Below are positions 1 to 13,101 of a DNA stretch of 64,000 nt, one piece after another. Position numbers and translations under genes: made by a program. The stretch comes from Neopestalotiopsis rosae (lineage: Eukaryota > Ascomycota > Sordariomycetes > Amphisphaeriales > Sporocadaceae), in the NCBI GenBank assembly GCA_023078685.1, contig JALGAS010000002.1:1550001-1614000 (forward strand). Direction: 5' to 3'. Position 1 is the first letter of the stretch. Each line of letters begins with the position of its first letter. The notes beneath the pieces were generated by a model. It had not been told where the DNA came from. It worked only from the letters and a program-made list of their open reading frames with translations, and did not search any database.

Positions 1-638
1 CCGGGGATAATCGTCGTCGGGCTCTTCTTCGTCTATGATCGGTTCTAGTTTTGTGTCGCGCTCCGCTTCGTCCTCGGCATCTCCTGGTGACTGTCCTGGG
101 CTTTCTGTAAGTCCACCTTCTTTGACTGAACCATCAGAAGGCCCCTTTCCGGTGGAAGCCTCGGGGTAGACACATTCTCGCTTGCCCTTGCGACATCCTA
201 GAGCCTCTGGTCAATATACAGATCACATATTGGACGGGGGGACATGATGGTCGTACTCTCGCAAATGGGATGTGTCTCATCGCACTAGTGGGGTTTAGTA
301 TATGTCCAGTTTACATCCAGATTTCAGCTTCTTACCTTGACACGTCTGCTTCGGCAGGTGTAGCAGCCTGATCTTGTTCGACGATGCTTGACGTGATCCA
401 CACCAGGTGCTGATTTTCTTCGACTTCGTGAGTTTTGAGGTTTTGGAGGTTGAAACATGATGGGATCTGGAAACCCGGTGACATAACCTAGAGTTTCGTA
501 AGGATTTACCATGGGCATTTCGCCGCCCTCCATTTGCATCTGGCTGTTGTGAATGTAATGTCCTTCTTGAGAACTGGGACTCGTCTCCTCGCCAGGCCCA
601 ACTCCGCCTGGTAAATAAGGCTGATAATAACCATCCAT
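1..638 (-). CDS. Zn2Cys6 fungal transcription factor, N-terminal part (runs off the window)
   Basis: Nuclear DNA-binding regulator. My model has exons 638-336, 284-257 and 197-1, with introns of 51 and 59 nt. Splicing completes the binuclear zinc cluster: GCYTCRSRRVK from exon 1, CDETHPICE from exon 2, then CRKGKRECVYPE from exon 3. This gives the C-x2-C-x6-C-x6-C-x2-C-x6-C spacing of the family. The cluster lies about 90 residues from the start, after a Pro/Ser/Gln-rich stretch and a basic patch (SRSRRK). Downstream is an acidic linker (EPIIDEEEPDDD). The middle homology domain, if present, lies beyond position 1. The start is the first ATG of the long frame. Family assignment is firm. The target pathway cannot be told from this fragment. 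Confidence 0.88.
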
Positions 639-3600
639 TTTGCTGGCTTGTCTATCCCTTGTGATGTGCTAGGTAAGTCTAGGATGACTTTGTAGCAGAT
701 CGATGTTCAAACAAGTGAAGAAGCACCCGAGCTTCCCCTCGCTTATGCTCAACCCCTCCAGGCTGTAGACAGAATGATATTGGCCCTGGAGAGCTAGAAG
801 GTTAACAAAAAAATTTCAAGAAGTGTCACTGACTTTTGAACACTTGCACTCAATAACGAGAACGGAGCTTGGGGGTCACACATACAGATTGGACGAAAGT
901 AGTTTGGGGGCTCTCGACAATACTACGTCAACTTGGAAAGTGTCTTGTCTTTGAGAGAGTATGGAACCTTGGTTCAGGCGGTTCCAGCGGGAAGAACGGT
1001 CGACCCCTGCTAGGCGTCAAGTCGGAATCTGGCTGGCCAATGACTGGGCATGGGCACCACTCTGTGAGACTCCTGCTACTTGTCTTGCGTGCAGCAGCTT
1101 CAGCTCTATGGGGCCTAACACTCGAAGCTGCACATGTACTGTGGCCTGGAAACTCTAATAGTGAGAAGGGGCGTCGTCTTCTAGTCTCCCCCAACAAAGT
1201 GACTAGGCAATAGTAATGGTAATAGGGAGGGTTTCTGCGGCCGGAGAACGAAGTGACTTGGGAGGATCTTCAGTTACCGGGGAACTGGTTAGGTTTTTGA
1301 CACAAAACCGGCGACGGCGGTGGTGTAAGTGTGGTTGCTTGCTGTGGGCCAGTCCGGGGGCACAGATTATTCGTATATTTTATTTCTCTCCGCAACCAAG
1401 CCTTCTTCTGAAGGAGGTCTCCTCTCGGGGATCTGCTGACGGGATGGGCTGCTATAGCGGGGCTTTCTAGTTAATACCAGAGGGTGGAGGTTGTAAGGAC
1501 AAGGTTCCACGACCAGGCCAGATGGTGTTGGGGGTGGTGGTGCTTGGGTGGTGTCTGACAGAAAACCACCCTCCTGGTTTCCTGGTTTCCTGGTTCGAAG
1601 CAACGAGGAGCAGGTGGGTTCCTGGTGGTGAAGGGGTGACGGGCCCGGCCGGAACCACTGCACCCTGCTGTTTGCTGGCAAGCGTGAGGGGATCGTGTCT
1701 TCTTCTTTCTTTTCGATGTAGTAATAAGAAACACCCTCTTTCCTATAGATGCCCTTGTCGTCGGTTTCGATACACGTCTAGCTCACAATGACGGAATGAC
1801 CTCAATGTCAAACCTTCTTCCGGCAAGTATTCCAGAATAGCTTCCGATGACAATGACAACACAGACGGTACGGCCAGTCGTAGTCAGTCCATCGACATAT
1901 GAAAAATTAATCGACTTCTGGACAGAATAGTGTTTGTCATCCGGGGTGTGGAGAGTTGTCAAGTGGCGTGGCTTGACGGAACAAGTGCCGGACGATTATT
2001 CGTGCTTATGTAGGGCAGTCCCGCTCGTATGCAGTACAGTATCATCAAGTAAGAAGGCGGCCGTGCTTCTTCAAATCCGCGCCGGTCGAAGTGTAGTGTA
2101 GGCAGGTAGTAAAGCTGTAGCCAGCCCAGGAACCAATGACCAGGGTGATTTGACGTTGCTTGATAGTAGAGCCAGATTAGATTGCAGGTCAAGGTGAGTG
2201 AGAGTAAAGTGAATAAGTCAATCCCTGCTCAAGAAATCTGACCAAAGCGTTGTGAATGAATCCCTTAAAAAAGAACTCCACATAGATCTATGGCTTTGAT
2301 GAAACTGTTTGGGATGGGGCGCCGTGGTAGTGGGACGGGTTGTCTCCCACGGGTCGGGAGGTGGCTGAAGTCACGATCTTGGCTTTGTATACTTGCTGGG
2401 TATCGGCCTGGCCAGAGCGTCAGAGAGACAGGCCGGAGTTACGGCGCGCGCAGAATTCTTCCGAGGAGCAGGCAGGATCTTCTTCTGAGCTGGTGCCGCT
2501 GCAGGGAATAAGAAGCCCTAAAGTTTTGAACTTGCTAAACCAGGAATAGCTGAATGTAAGTAAGAACAAGATGATGTATGTAGTAATGACCACCCCCAGT
2601 GCCTTGGTAGGTGAGCCTGGCAGGCTGGCTCAGTTTCTACCCACGCAAAAACCCCCGGTATAACAGTGTAAGATTAAATATATCCTATTCGGTCCTCAAC
2701 TAACTGTGGTGTAGAACAAAGTCCTGGTCACCAACAGAAACTCAGGTACAATCCGCCACAAGTAGTCCAGCCCAGGCCGGGAGAGAGCAGCCACTTCACT
2801 GAAGAAACGTTGGTTAGCAGGCGGCGTTCAAGCGCTCAGAGACTTTCTGACCGTGCCAAAGGCGTGATAAGGTCGCGGCAAGCAAGACCAGGGTCCTCAT
2901 TTGCAAGACCCAGGATTCCAGGACGGTCCTGTGTGGTGGGGAAGTGCCAGACCAGGGCCCAGTGAGCAGGGATTCGGAGAGCTTGCGACCTGCTGCTGGC
3001 TGCCACAGCGTTTGATCAGCATTGGCGGTCGGGAGTCGATCTAGTGGAGATGTTGAGCACGAGATGATCTGAGTCCCAGTGCATACAAGCCGCAGCCGCC
3101 GAGGTTGTCTGTCTATTCGGGCTAGCCAGTGAAAGCAAGGCAGTGGGCGTATGGATCAGCCCGTGGTAGACGGCTGCTTGTAATAAAGGGTATTGATATG
3201 AGGAGAATATAGGTAGCACTTTTGACAAGGAAGCTCAACGCCTTGACAAGAAGAACAATTTTGATATGTAGTCCCCAGTCCCCTTGTCTTAACGAGAGGC
3301 AGCAATATGAAGAAACAAGCCGGTACAGGACAGGAAAGGAAAGGCTCTTGCGAGGTGACACACACCAAAGCCCATTTAGTTAATCATGTCAATTACACAA
3401 CAGAAAAGAAAAAAGAAGAAAAAGAAACAAACACGCCGCAGGATATGAATGCAATCATGTTTTTGGCAGAGACACTGAGCAGGAAGGATTCTGGCCAACA
3501 GAGTCAGGGATATTTCCTTAGTGCAGAAGAAGCCTCCAACAGGCTGGAGAAACTGAACGTCTATCAATTGTCATTGCCCTGCTAGCTTACCGTCCATACC

Positions 3601-4439
3601 CAGCAAGCCCAGATAGCTGTAGTTGCGAGCACGCGCCGTGGAGCCTCTGGAAGATTAAGGAGGCACTGACACGTCAAGGGGAGAGAAGAAAAAAATGGTA
3701 GCAACTACCAGAAAAAAACAAAGAAGAGAGATGATCGAAATACAAGGTTATGTGACACACTTTTCTCTACATGGGCTTTTTTTCCTCTTACCAAACCTCG
3801 GGCTTGCTGGTTTGGCTGGGTATTAGTCCCATAATGGTGGGACTGTGCGACGTGACTGACGACCGCTGCCGCCATGGTAGATCGATCGTGCCAATGCCAG
3901 TAGAGATGTCGCCGCCGCTGGAGCATTAGCAGCAGTAGTAAAAAGCAGCAGCAGGGTCGGGGATGAGGATCAGGATCAGGGGCTGACTACATTAGCTGTC
4001 CCCATACAATGGACATCCCGTCCACGCCGGCGAACTTTGTAATATAGTGACATATGTACATAGTATAGAATCAGGCCATGACCCAGTGGACGCTGGGCCC
4101 CTGAGCGCCAAGAGTAGCCGGATATCGGGTGCAAGGGGGGAATGCCAGTCAGTGCAGTTCATACATACATGAAATGGTATATACTCACTACGTGCCATTC
4201 ATTGGCTTATTACCACGAGGTTCAAGTGGGTTTTCGAGCTAATGGCCGCAGTGGGCATTAGGCACTACCTACACTACTGTACCTACTACCCAGGCTCAGT
4301 GGGTTTGCCTTTCTTGGGTTGTATCGTAGGGTAAGTGAGTCGCAGTGGTGTACGTTGACAGACTCCGGGAAAGGCGACGGCCAGAACGTGGCCTCTCGAT
4401 TGATTGATGATTGAATGACACGATGACGGGTATGTATGT

Positions 4440-4459
4440 GATGGATGGATGGATGGATG
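4440..4459. repeat. (GATG)5 microsatellite
   Basis: Five uninterrupted GATG units inside the gene-free stretch upstream of the Zn2Cys6 gene. Confidence 0.9.
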
Positions 4460-6300
4460 CGCCTATGTTGAGACTCCCAGACTCCAAGTTCTTTTCGCGT
4501 TCCTCGCATGCTCGGAGGGACGACCTCGACAAGGCAAGGCGTCATCCGCAACAGGGCAGCCGCAGTGTCAATCCACCAACCATGCTGTCTGTCGCTGTGT
4601 CCAGCCCACACACCGGCAGGAAAGCCGAGAAGGGACTATTAGTCGCTGCATGCCGTTCCAGAGGTGGGGGAAAGATGCGAGAATACACATCCCTGCATAG
4701 TGCACTAAAAAAGAGGTGTTGCAGCAGCAGTAGACGGCGCCGGCGCCGCTGGCTTTTCCAAAGCGCGCAGATTGGATGGGGGGGATCTTCTGTAGCCAGA
4801 AGGCACAGTACAGTAGGTATCTTTATTTTCTCAACTGAGTGGGCAAGCAGCCACAGAGAAAGGAAAAGCTGAAGGATCAAAGATCCTAGGGATGATGATA
4901 ATGATGATGCTGATGCTAACGAGTGTGATAATCATGATTGGGTCCTTCTGGTTTTTGTTCTTTCTAGTTGCTGACAGAGACGCTTACGCAGTTTCCCTCT
5001 AGATCGATTACATTTACATTTACACGTGGGACTTGACTTGTGGCTTCCTTTGGTAGCCCTCCCAGGAAAGGATTAAAAAAAATCTGTTCGGCGCTCTCCA
5101 TGATTTAACCTTAACCATTCCCGGCCAATGACGTGACAGGTCTGGATCCCAAGGAAACCAGCAAATCTTTGCGGCTTGCGGTATAGTTAAATGTCTCATA
5201 CGCTGTTACACGGTGTTAGATCGTGCACTTGTCAAAGTCGAGCCATACCGTCTCATGTATGAACACGAACCAAGCAGAGATGAACCAACTCATCAGCATT
5301 GGAAGAAAACAAAAGAAGGTATCACAATACATCATACTATTGCTTCAAGAAGAAAAGACACACTATGGATATCTTAACTGCCTGACGCATGCAGGTGCGT
5401 TCGCATGCAGGGTGGACAGCATTATACTACATAATAAATTTGTTGAGGTACCTGCTTGTTTTTTATCTACCTACCTACGCAGATAGGCACACAGTAGGTA
5501 CACTGCGTGGCCTATGTAGGCAGTTATAGTCAGCTACCAGGTCTACACGGGTAGACTGGAGGACATCCATTTGGAAAGAAGCATTGAAAGATAAGGCAGT
5601 GTACAATATTGAACAGTTCCCCTCTCCTCACTACTGGCCAGCTCCAATGGACATGCACAAGGCCTATTGCAGATGCAGAGAGGGTTTCGAGTGAACGCGC
5701 GCCCAGAACGATCTGACTAAACTTCATGCAGGACAACGGAAATGTCACTCATTCATCCACTCACTCAGTCTCTCATCGATGACGGCGGCGCCTAGGTATG
5801 TACATATTATTTACAGGTACAGTATGTATGGTACCAATTGAAGTCAGCTCTTTACTTACTTGCCTACATAGCTACCTAGCTATTGTATGTACGGTACCAT
5901 GAGATCGGGCGACAATCCATGCATGCACATACATACACACACACCTACATGTCAGGCAATGTTGCAATGAAGTCAGGGAGGGTTGCTATAAATTGCGAGG
6001 ATGAGATACCGCAGCCCCTGGCCCTGTCTAGACTTGCTGCACCGAAGCATTTCAGCATCCATACATACTCTGTACATATCATGACAAGCCTGACGAGTGA
6101 GAGAAAGAGGTGCTACGAGTGAGATTGGCATGCGTAAAGCTCGAATGCTAGTAAGGGACGGGGGAGACTCGGAAACAGACACACAGACAGTTGAGGATCA
6201 TGACCTTGTAAGTCATATACATCCACCTCTACATTCAACTCAACTGATAATCATGTGGCGTCGGGTAAATTGTATACATATGTTCGTACATTCATGTAAG

Positions 6301-6382
6301 GTTAGGTAGGTAAGGTTCATAGTTGGGTAGGTGCGGTGAGGTCAAATCAGGTCAGGTCAGTTCAGGTAGAGCAGGCAGGTAC
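6301..6382. repeat. Imperfect GGTAGGT / AGGTC-rich simple repeat
   Basis: A run of degenerate short units (TAGGTAGG, then AGGTCAGGTCAG, then AGGCAGG). It is low-complexity, with no coding signal. Confidence 0.7.
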
Positions 6383-9300
6383 GAACTGACGCCACACACA
6401 TACATGCCTCCTTCAATATTCCCAGCTACAACACCTTTTTTCTTTCTCACCTCCGCCTTCCCCTCTCCCTCTCTGTCGGTCGCTCGTGTGCTTGTTGGTC
6501 TTGGGGGGGTTCCTCTCTGCCCCTGTCCCACTCATCACCGCTGTTGCAAGCAATCCTTCTCATTATTATTACGGTTTCGGTATATTACAATATGTCAAGT
6601 CTAGGAGTCCCTTGCTTATGTTGCCCGAGGTCTACACAACCATCAACTGTTGCCATACACTTATTACACACAGTACGTACCTTGCATACATACAATGCAA
6701 AAGAAAAGTAAGGTTTCGACGTATTTGGACGCAGCATCCTTTCCCATTCCAAAGAACCCGCTTTGTCGGAGTTGCTTGCGGCTCCAAGTCTAGCGTTCGG
6801 ACCGTTCTCTTTGACTATATCATCGCAATTTCCCGGGCTGTGCCTATTCCTCCCGCGCCATCAGAGCACAGACTCTGAACCAACTCTAGTCTCTGAGCAT
6901 CTGGCATCCATCCCAGGAACGTTGCTCGGGAGCTACTGCGTGAATTGCGTCCATGGACACGCGCCGGTCAGTTCCCAGGACTGTTAATTTCTCTTTCAGC
7001 CGCAGTTGATGAGCCCGACTGTTCCGCACACACACAATCGCACTACGCACGCCCTTCAGCCAGGAGGGGAGAGCTTGTCCAGTCTACCTGTCCAGCCAGC
7101 ATGGGCCCTAACGGGCGCCCATCCCACTTCATTTCGCAACACAGAAACAGGGAAAGTTTCATCAGCACTTGCGCCTTTCTCCCCTCACTACGTACCATCC
7201 TGGATCCCCACTTGCTCTCTCAGCTCATGCTGCTACCTACAGACACAGTACATTAGCCTCATGTGGCGGCGCCAGCATACCTACTACAACTGTGATATGC
7301 ATGGCGGAGACGCTCGGCGCAGTGTGGTCAGCAATATCTAGCGGAAATTGCTAGGCTTGGGCGATGGAGCCTGAATTGGCCGTTGTGAGAGGCGCAAAAA
7401 TCATTCGTGAGACACGAGCAGCAGGGAAAGTGATCCACTCCAGAGCTCCGGGGGAGCATAACTGCGGTAATCGTAGATCGCTGACATGCCCCGTTCGTCC
7501 AGGGATTGGGGATTGGTTTGGGCCCAGCAGCAGTAGCAGGGTCAATGTTGGTCAAGTTCAATGAATGGCTGATTGATTGTTGCTCAGTCCTGGTACGTAC
7601 TGTACTTACGACACCTTGATCCATACGTGCGCATCCTCCATGATCGAAACGCTGCTCGCTCCCGAGGTTTGATCGTCTTACACAGTCACATCATGTCGAA
7701 TCTCCAACCTCATACATTTCACAACAAACACACGGCAGCCCAGATGGTCTATAAAAATACTGGCGCAAGGATTCCGCGACAGCGCACGAAAGCTTGACGG
7801 GGCTCCAAAGAACATCGGACGAAACCACACAATCAGACAAGCCCTCAATGTGCCACCCTACTTTTTAGTTTATTCTTGGAAACGGGCACCCAAGGAGACG
7901 GATCACCAAATGGAAGACCCCCCTGCCTGCGTGGGCAACCAGTTTGAACCCCTCCCCCCCTGTTTGTCTTTGTGTGTTTTGTAGTCTGTGCTACAATCCC
8001 GAAAGCGAAACGCGGGTGGGGGATTTGATCATGGAGTGAGAATCATACGCAAAGTGCTACTTGATACTGATAGCCTCACTCTGCTGTCTGCATCAAGGAA
8101 GCATCATGACCGATTGTCAGGGCTCTAGAAATGCGAAGAGATTTTCTGCGCATTCTCAATCAAACAAAATGATAATTCATTTCCTTTAGCAGTCACAATC
8201 AGGGCCTGTGCCTCTGAATCAACAATGGCCGGCTGAGCAAGGAACCCGGGTTTATACTCTTGCTCTACCTGAAATCTCCATCCATGATGAATTTGTTATG
8301 CATCAGGCTTGATGAACTACGGACGACTTTCCCGTACCGGCTCTCTATATTAAGTCAAATATATCAACAGGCCGGGGTCACAGCAGTTGATAGGAATCCC
8401 TGCCAAAGCAATACCGGACCGCGCTGGAGGATCTCCCAGACAATGCAACATCGACGGGCGCTCGCAAGATGCGGAAACGTCAACTTTAAGACAAGGTTCT
8501 GCTATATGTCCTGTCGCCTTGACAGCCGCCTCGACAACGTCAGCTAATAACTGACCCAAATTATTTCCAGGAACATTGCCTTTACCAGACTGAAAAGAGG
8601 CTCGATAATACAACGCTGTCATGGTCAACTGAAATGAGATGCATTACGTATCCGCCAAACCCCGACGCAGGCATCGGTGAGAAATTTCTAATCTGCAATA
8701 CAACGATTTCTACCAAGCATACTCAACTAGCCTTTGACACGGCGTCTTGCCCTGATGGATTTGCACATCGAAATGACATATCAACGCAAAGTCTCAAATT
8801 GAGATCAATGGCGTTGCAACTGCGTATCACCATTTGCCAATGTCTTATCCAGGACTGGCTCGACTCTGGCTCAATTTCTGAGAGATTGCCGGCCCTTTGC
8901 TTAGGTTTTTCTAGAAGCCGCACTGGTTCCGGGCGACACGGCAGAGGCGCACTGATCAGTGCGGTGCCTCTGAGTAAGCGTGTCAGCGCTGCGCCGCCAC
9001 AACGCTTGATTGGCTTGCCATGGGGGGGTTCACCAGAAAAATCACAATCATATCCCCAGTACCCTTGACGCCTAGTGATCACATGTCAAAAAACACAGCA
9101 GCCACCCGCGAAAAATCAAATCCGCCAGAATGATGGCATACGCCCTTGGAGATTGGACTACTACGCAACACGAACAGAACTGGGTTGTAATTGAGTAGCT
9201 GGAGCCGTTACCATCAGAGGTGGATACGACGCCCGACCTTTTCAGCCAAAAGTTCGTCGAAATAGATTGTACGGCTACCCGGCCGGAATGGTCCGGCGCA

Positions 9301-11876
9301 ATCCTCCCTCGAAACCAGCGAGGTGCGCATCGTCCTCGTTGTTCTTGTCATCGTCGTCGTCCTCCCTTGCGCAAGTTCAGCTAACGTAAGGTTTCGGAGC
9401 GGCTCAAAGCCAGGCAGACGATCATGATATTATTTCTTCTGTGCTCTTTCTTCTTATTCCGTCTTGTCCCACGGCAGCGATTGCCCATGGGGCGAGCTAG
9501 TGCATATAAGCCACGACACAGAGTCCCAAGCTTGCGACCATCCGTCCATCTCCACCACCGAAAAAGGCCTGAAAGCTTGAAAGAAGCCGCCGGTCGCCTT
9601 GGGCTTCCCGGCCGGTCTTAGCGGGTTTCGTCTGATCTTGTCGTTGGCGCGTGTTGCGAAGCGGCTCTTACGCGGCGTCCAATTTGTTTAGATTGGACCG
9701 GCTGCCAAAAAACTGTGACAGCGAACCCACCGTCGGTATCCGCAGACAAGCCAACCAAAGAGGACAAGGAAACGAGAGATACCGAGATCCAGGAAGGCTG
9801 ATACCCCCCCTGCCCCTCTTGGACGGCAGCTACCTCATTAGTTCATGGGTGCAAGTGCATCACAGTAATAACCAAGAGTCACATTTCGGTGGACATGGTG
9901 GAATAGTTCATGTCAGCCAGGTTGTTTCGACCTCGGCCGTTCCAACGGTCTCAAGTCACTCAACCACGTCATTTCACTAGTAAACCAAGTCAAGGGTCCA
10001 GTCCCAGAATCGTCAAGTTTCTTCCACCCGCCTTCGAGAGTCCGGAGCGCGCCCAGTAAATATGGCCCTCGAGGTAACATCGTTCGGATATACGATCAGC
10101 TAGGGTAGGCCAATTACCGAACATGGTAGCAGGATTATCAGTCCAGCGTGGCCTCGATACTCTAGCGTGCTGCCTGCACGATGTACACTGCGAGTCTCCA
10201 GAAATTGTCAAACTTAGCAATGGCTGGAACTGGGGAACCGTACGATCAGGACCACAACCCGCGTTCCCTAGCCACATGCGAGTATACTCACGACCGATTG
10301 TGGCGGAAATCTACTCTAACCCCTCCGACGATCGACCTTGGACAGATCTAATGACCAATGAACCTCGGCGCAATCCTACGGAAACCTAAATGAGGGAAAT
10401 TACCAAGCTCAGACTGTCTGTCCATCTATCTAAGTGAAGAAATCATGGAGACTGACTATCAAAGGGGAATTGAAGTTTGGCGTGCGAGTTGCCGGGTAGG
10501 CACTGCCTATCTACGAAGTGCAGAGTAGTAGTACAACGTTGGTAAATGATTACCCAAACTCCACCAAGCGGCGCCCACGCTTTACTAAACCTTGTCTTTC
10601 AACCTGAAGCAGTGGTTTCTCTCAACGTTGGCCTAATGACTAGGTTGGTTAGTATTACATATTTTGCCCGGCGTCAACTGACGCCGAGCTCCTGCTTGCA
10701 ATCTTTTATTTGTTCTTTGTTATTCCGTCCCTCCCACTTAATACACAGAAACAAGTTCGTACTCGGTCGGAAATCAGAGCGAGCCCGCATCCAACTCCCG
10801 AGGTGCCCGATTCCGAGATGCCTTAGGTAGTGTAGTGTCAAAACCAAGACGCTGCTGAACGGTGACCACTTTCATGTGCCTGACATTAGCTCGAAGCACG
10901 CTCGTCAACGTTCATTACCCTGTATCCGACGAACCCCGACATAGAGGGAACTGCAATATCTTGTTTGTCCGGCAGTTGCATCAGAAGGTCACATCTTGTG
11001 TTGATCCCTCCCTTTCCATTCCTTGGCCTTTCTACGAGTTACCTCTTACACATTACATGGTACGTAGGTAGGTCCAGGATAAGTTGCGATACTAACAGGA
11101 TTGTTGGCCATCAAAATCCAGTATCAAAATGCATCCAAAAGGGCCGTGGCCCTGGTCTGCCTCGATGTGAATGTTGCCGACTACCATTACCTAGACAGGT
11201 TTGATATCGTCGATCAGGTAACGTTTCAAAACCCCCCACCTATTAGACTCCATTCATACGAGGGGTCGATAGGGAGCGCGGTGGACAAGCCTGAGTGCAT
11301 TCCTTTTTTTGGAATCCTCTTCGGGTGGTTTCACACATAATTTTTGCCTGTGGTGATTGCCTTTCTTGACTACGATGATCATGTATCCTGCACTTGACAA
11401 GAGAGGCAAAGCGACAATTATAGTGATTCCAGGACACTGCTAAGACCTTTTCGGGATGTGGAAATGCTTGAAGTCTGACAGCTATATTTATTCGTGGTGG
11501 TACGGCAATTAAGACTAGTCCCCCCCAATTGGGCATCTCGACATTGTGCCTTGGGCTATATCCCCATTTCGAGCGCCCAGAGGGTATCATCCACTGCTAC
11601 TATGCCGTCCATCGTGGACAAGATTAGCAACAATTGCTCTTAAGGCTGATTAGTCTTGCCATTTTCAACGACAAAGTGACGACGCCTGTTCAGCAGTGGT
11701 CGGGTCGGCCAATCATGCTTGGATGAATGACATGACATTCATACCCTGATTACTCAACAGGTAGGTTAGCTGGTCAGACACGCAGAGAGAGTTGGCTGTT
11801 GGGTGGTGACAGATACATTGACACCCGATATTGAAGCCCAGCATGCCCAGGCGGCATTGCGGGAAGCGAGAATGAT

Positions 11877-11912
11877 GCTTGCTTGCTTGCTTGCTGCTTG
11901 CTGCCGCTGCTG
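11877..11912. repeat. (GCTT)n / GCTGC microsatellite
   Basis: Four tandem GCTT units followed by GCTGCTTGCTGCCGCTGCTG. A simple repeat in the gene-free stretch. Confidence 0.8.
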
Positions 11913-13101
11913 TCACTACTGCCGCTTTCTGCAAACTGCAAACGCAAGGACGGAAGATCTCCCGTTCTTGTCAAAATGGCAAACTCAAAAACTTGAACAA
12001 AAGAAAACAAAAAGAAGGTTGACCCTGCATGTTGACCCTTTTCGATTAGCCTATTTGGCCTGCTCGCCGTAACTTATATTGAGCCGCCTTTGTTTCGACC
12101 AATGGCACATCGTGTGTAAGCGGTGGTGGCATTTCTGGAAGATCTCGCTTGGGAGTTCAATATTTTTGGACCATTGAGAACTACCATGCACAAGAATTTT
12201 GGTCTGCTCTCTCAATTCGTGAGGTGAAAAGATCCTTACCCCGTCTCCTTGCTTCAGCGGTCTGAGAGATCTGTACGGCTTGTCAGAAAGGCTTCACACA
12301 TTGTGACTGCAGTGTGCTGGTGTTGGGGAAAATACTGGCCACTTATAGCAGGTGAGTACTCTGTAAGTTATGTACCGACATGACTGGATACACGGGGGAC
12401 GGTAAGTCGCGGGCGCAAATGATTGGTCGACGGAGGACGCGCCGGTGCTTCTAGCTACCTCAAGTCCACTGAACCAACGTTTGCTTGACAATATCGGTGA
12501 GTGTCGTTGGACCTGGATGCAGACTCGGACATGCAGAGAAAATCTCAACGATTCTGTAATGTAGTAGAAACTAGTAGTTATAATTCTACGAAAGACATGA
12601 AGGAAATCCTCCACTGTCTGTTGGCAGCTTTGACGTCGAGTCAACACCAAGGCCAGTGGCGCACGTGCCCTGAGGAGCAGGCCAGAGGCAGGGTGCTGAA
12701 GCTGCGCGCCGCCTCCTGTCGTGTTTCGTGAAGTGGCCTTGGATGTTTCAAACGTGCGAAAAACGCACCAGATCCTTTAGTAAACACGAATTTATATCTC
12801 ATAGTTGAATAAGAGATATAACATCAATATCAAAGGAAAACATAAAAGAAAAATCAAGAGATTGAGGATCTAGGACTCGCCAGAATTCCCCCATTGGAAA
12901 CCCCCTCCCAGGCGGAAGGACCCTAATAACCTTACACTAACCGCGATATCGGACCCTCAAGGCTGGTAAAAGGGACCTGGATATCCAGCAGCAAAGAAAG
13001 GCAAGCAACGGGTGGAAGCAAGCCAGGGAGAGGTCACAAAACGAACAGAGGCGGAGATACCAGACCAGTCATTTACGTGGTCTACAGTTGAGGGGGAAAG
13101 A

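Larger units (their letters stand above)
639..13101. other. 12.5-kb stretch without a supportable gene
   Basis: No open frame here looks like a recognisable protein and I could not chain short frames into a convincing spliced gene. I saw no tRNA-like fold with a proper T arm. Base composition is mixed, not the extreme AT of the right window end. It holds several microsatellites and CT/GA-rich runs. The most protein-like traces are minus-strand frames at 8350-8628 and 8723-9082, which I could not identify. As it lies upstream of the transcription factor at 1-638, part of it may be a long promoter or leader. That is inference. Confidence 0.5.
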
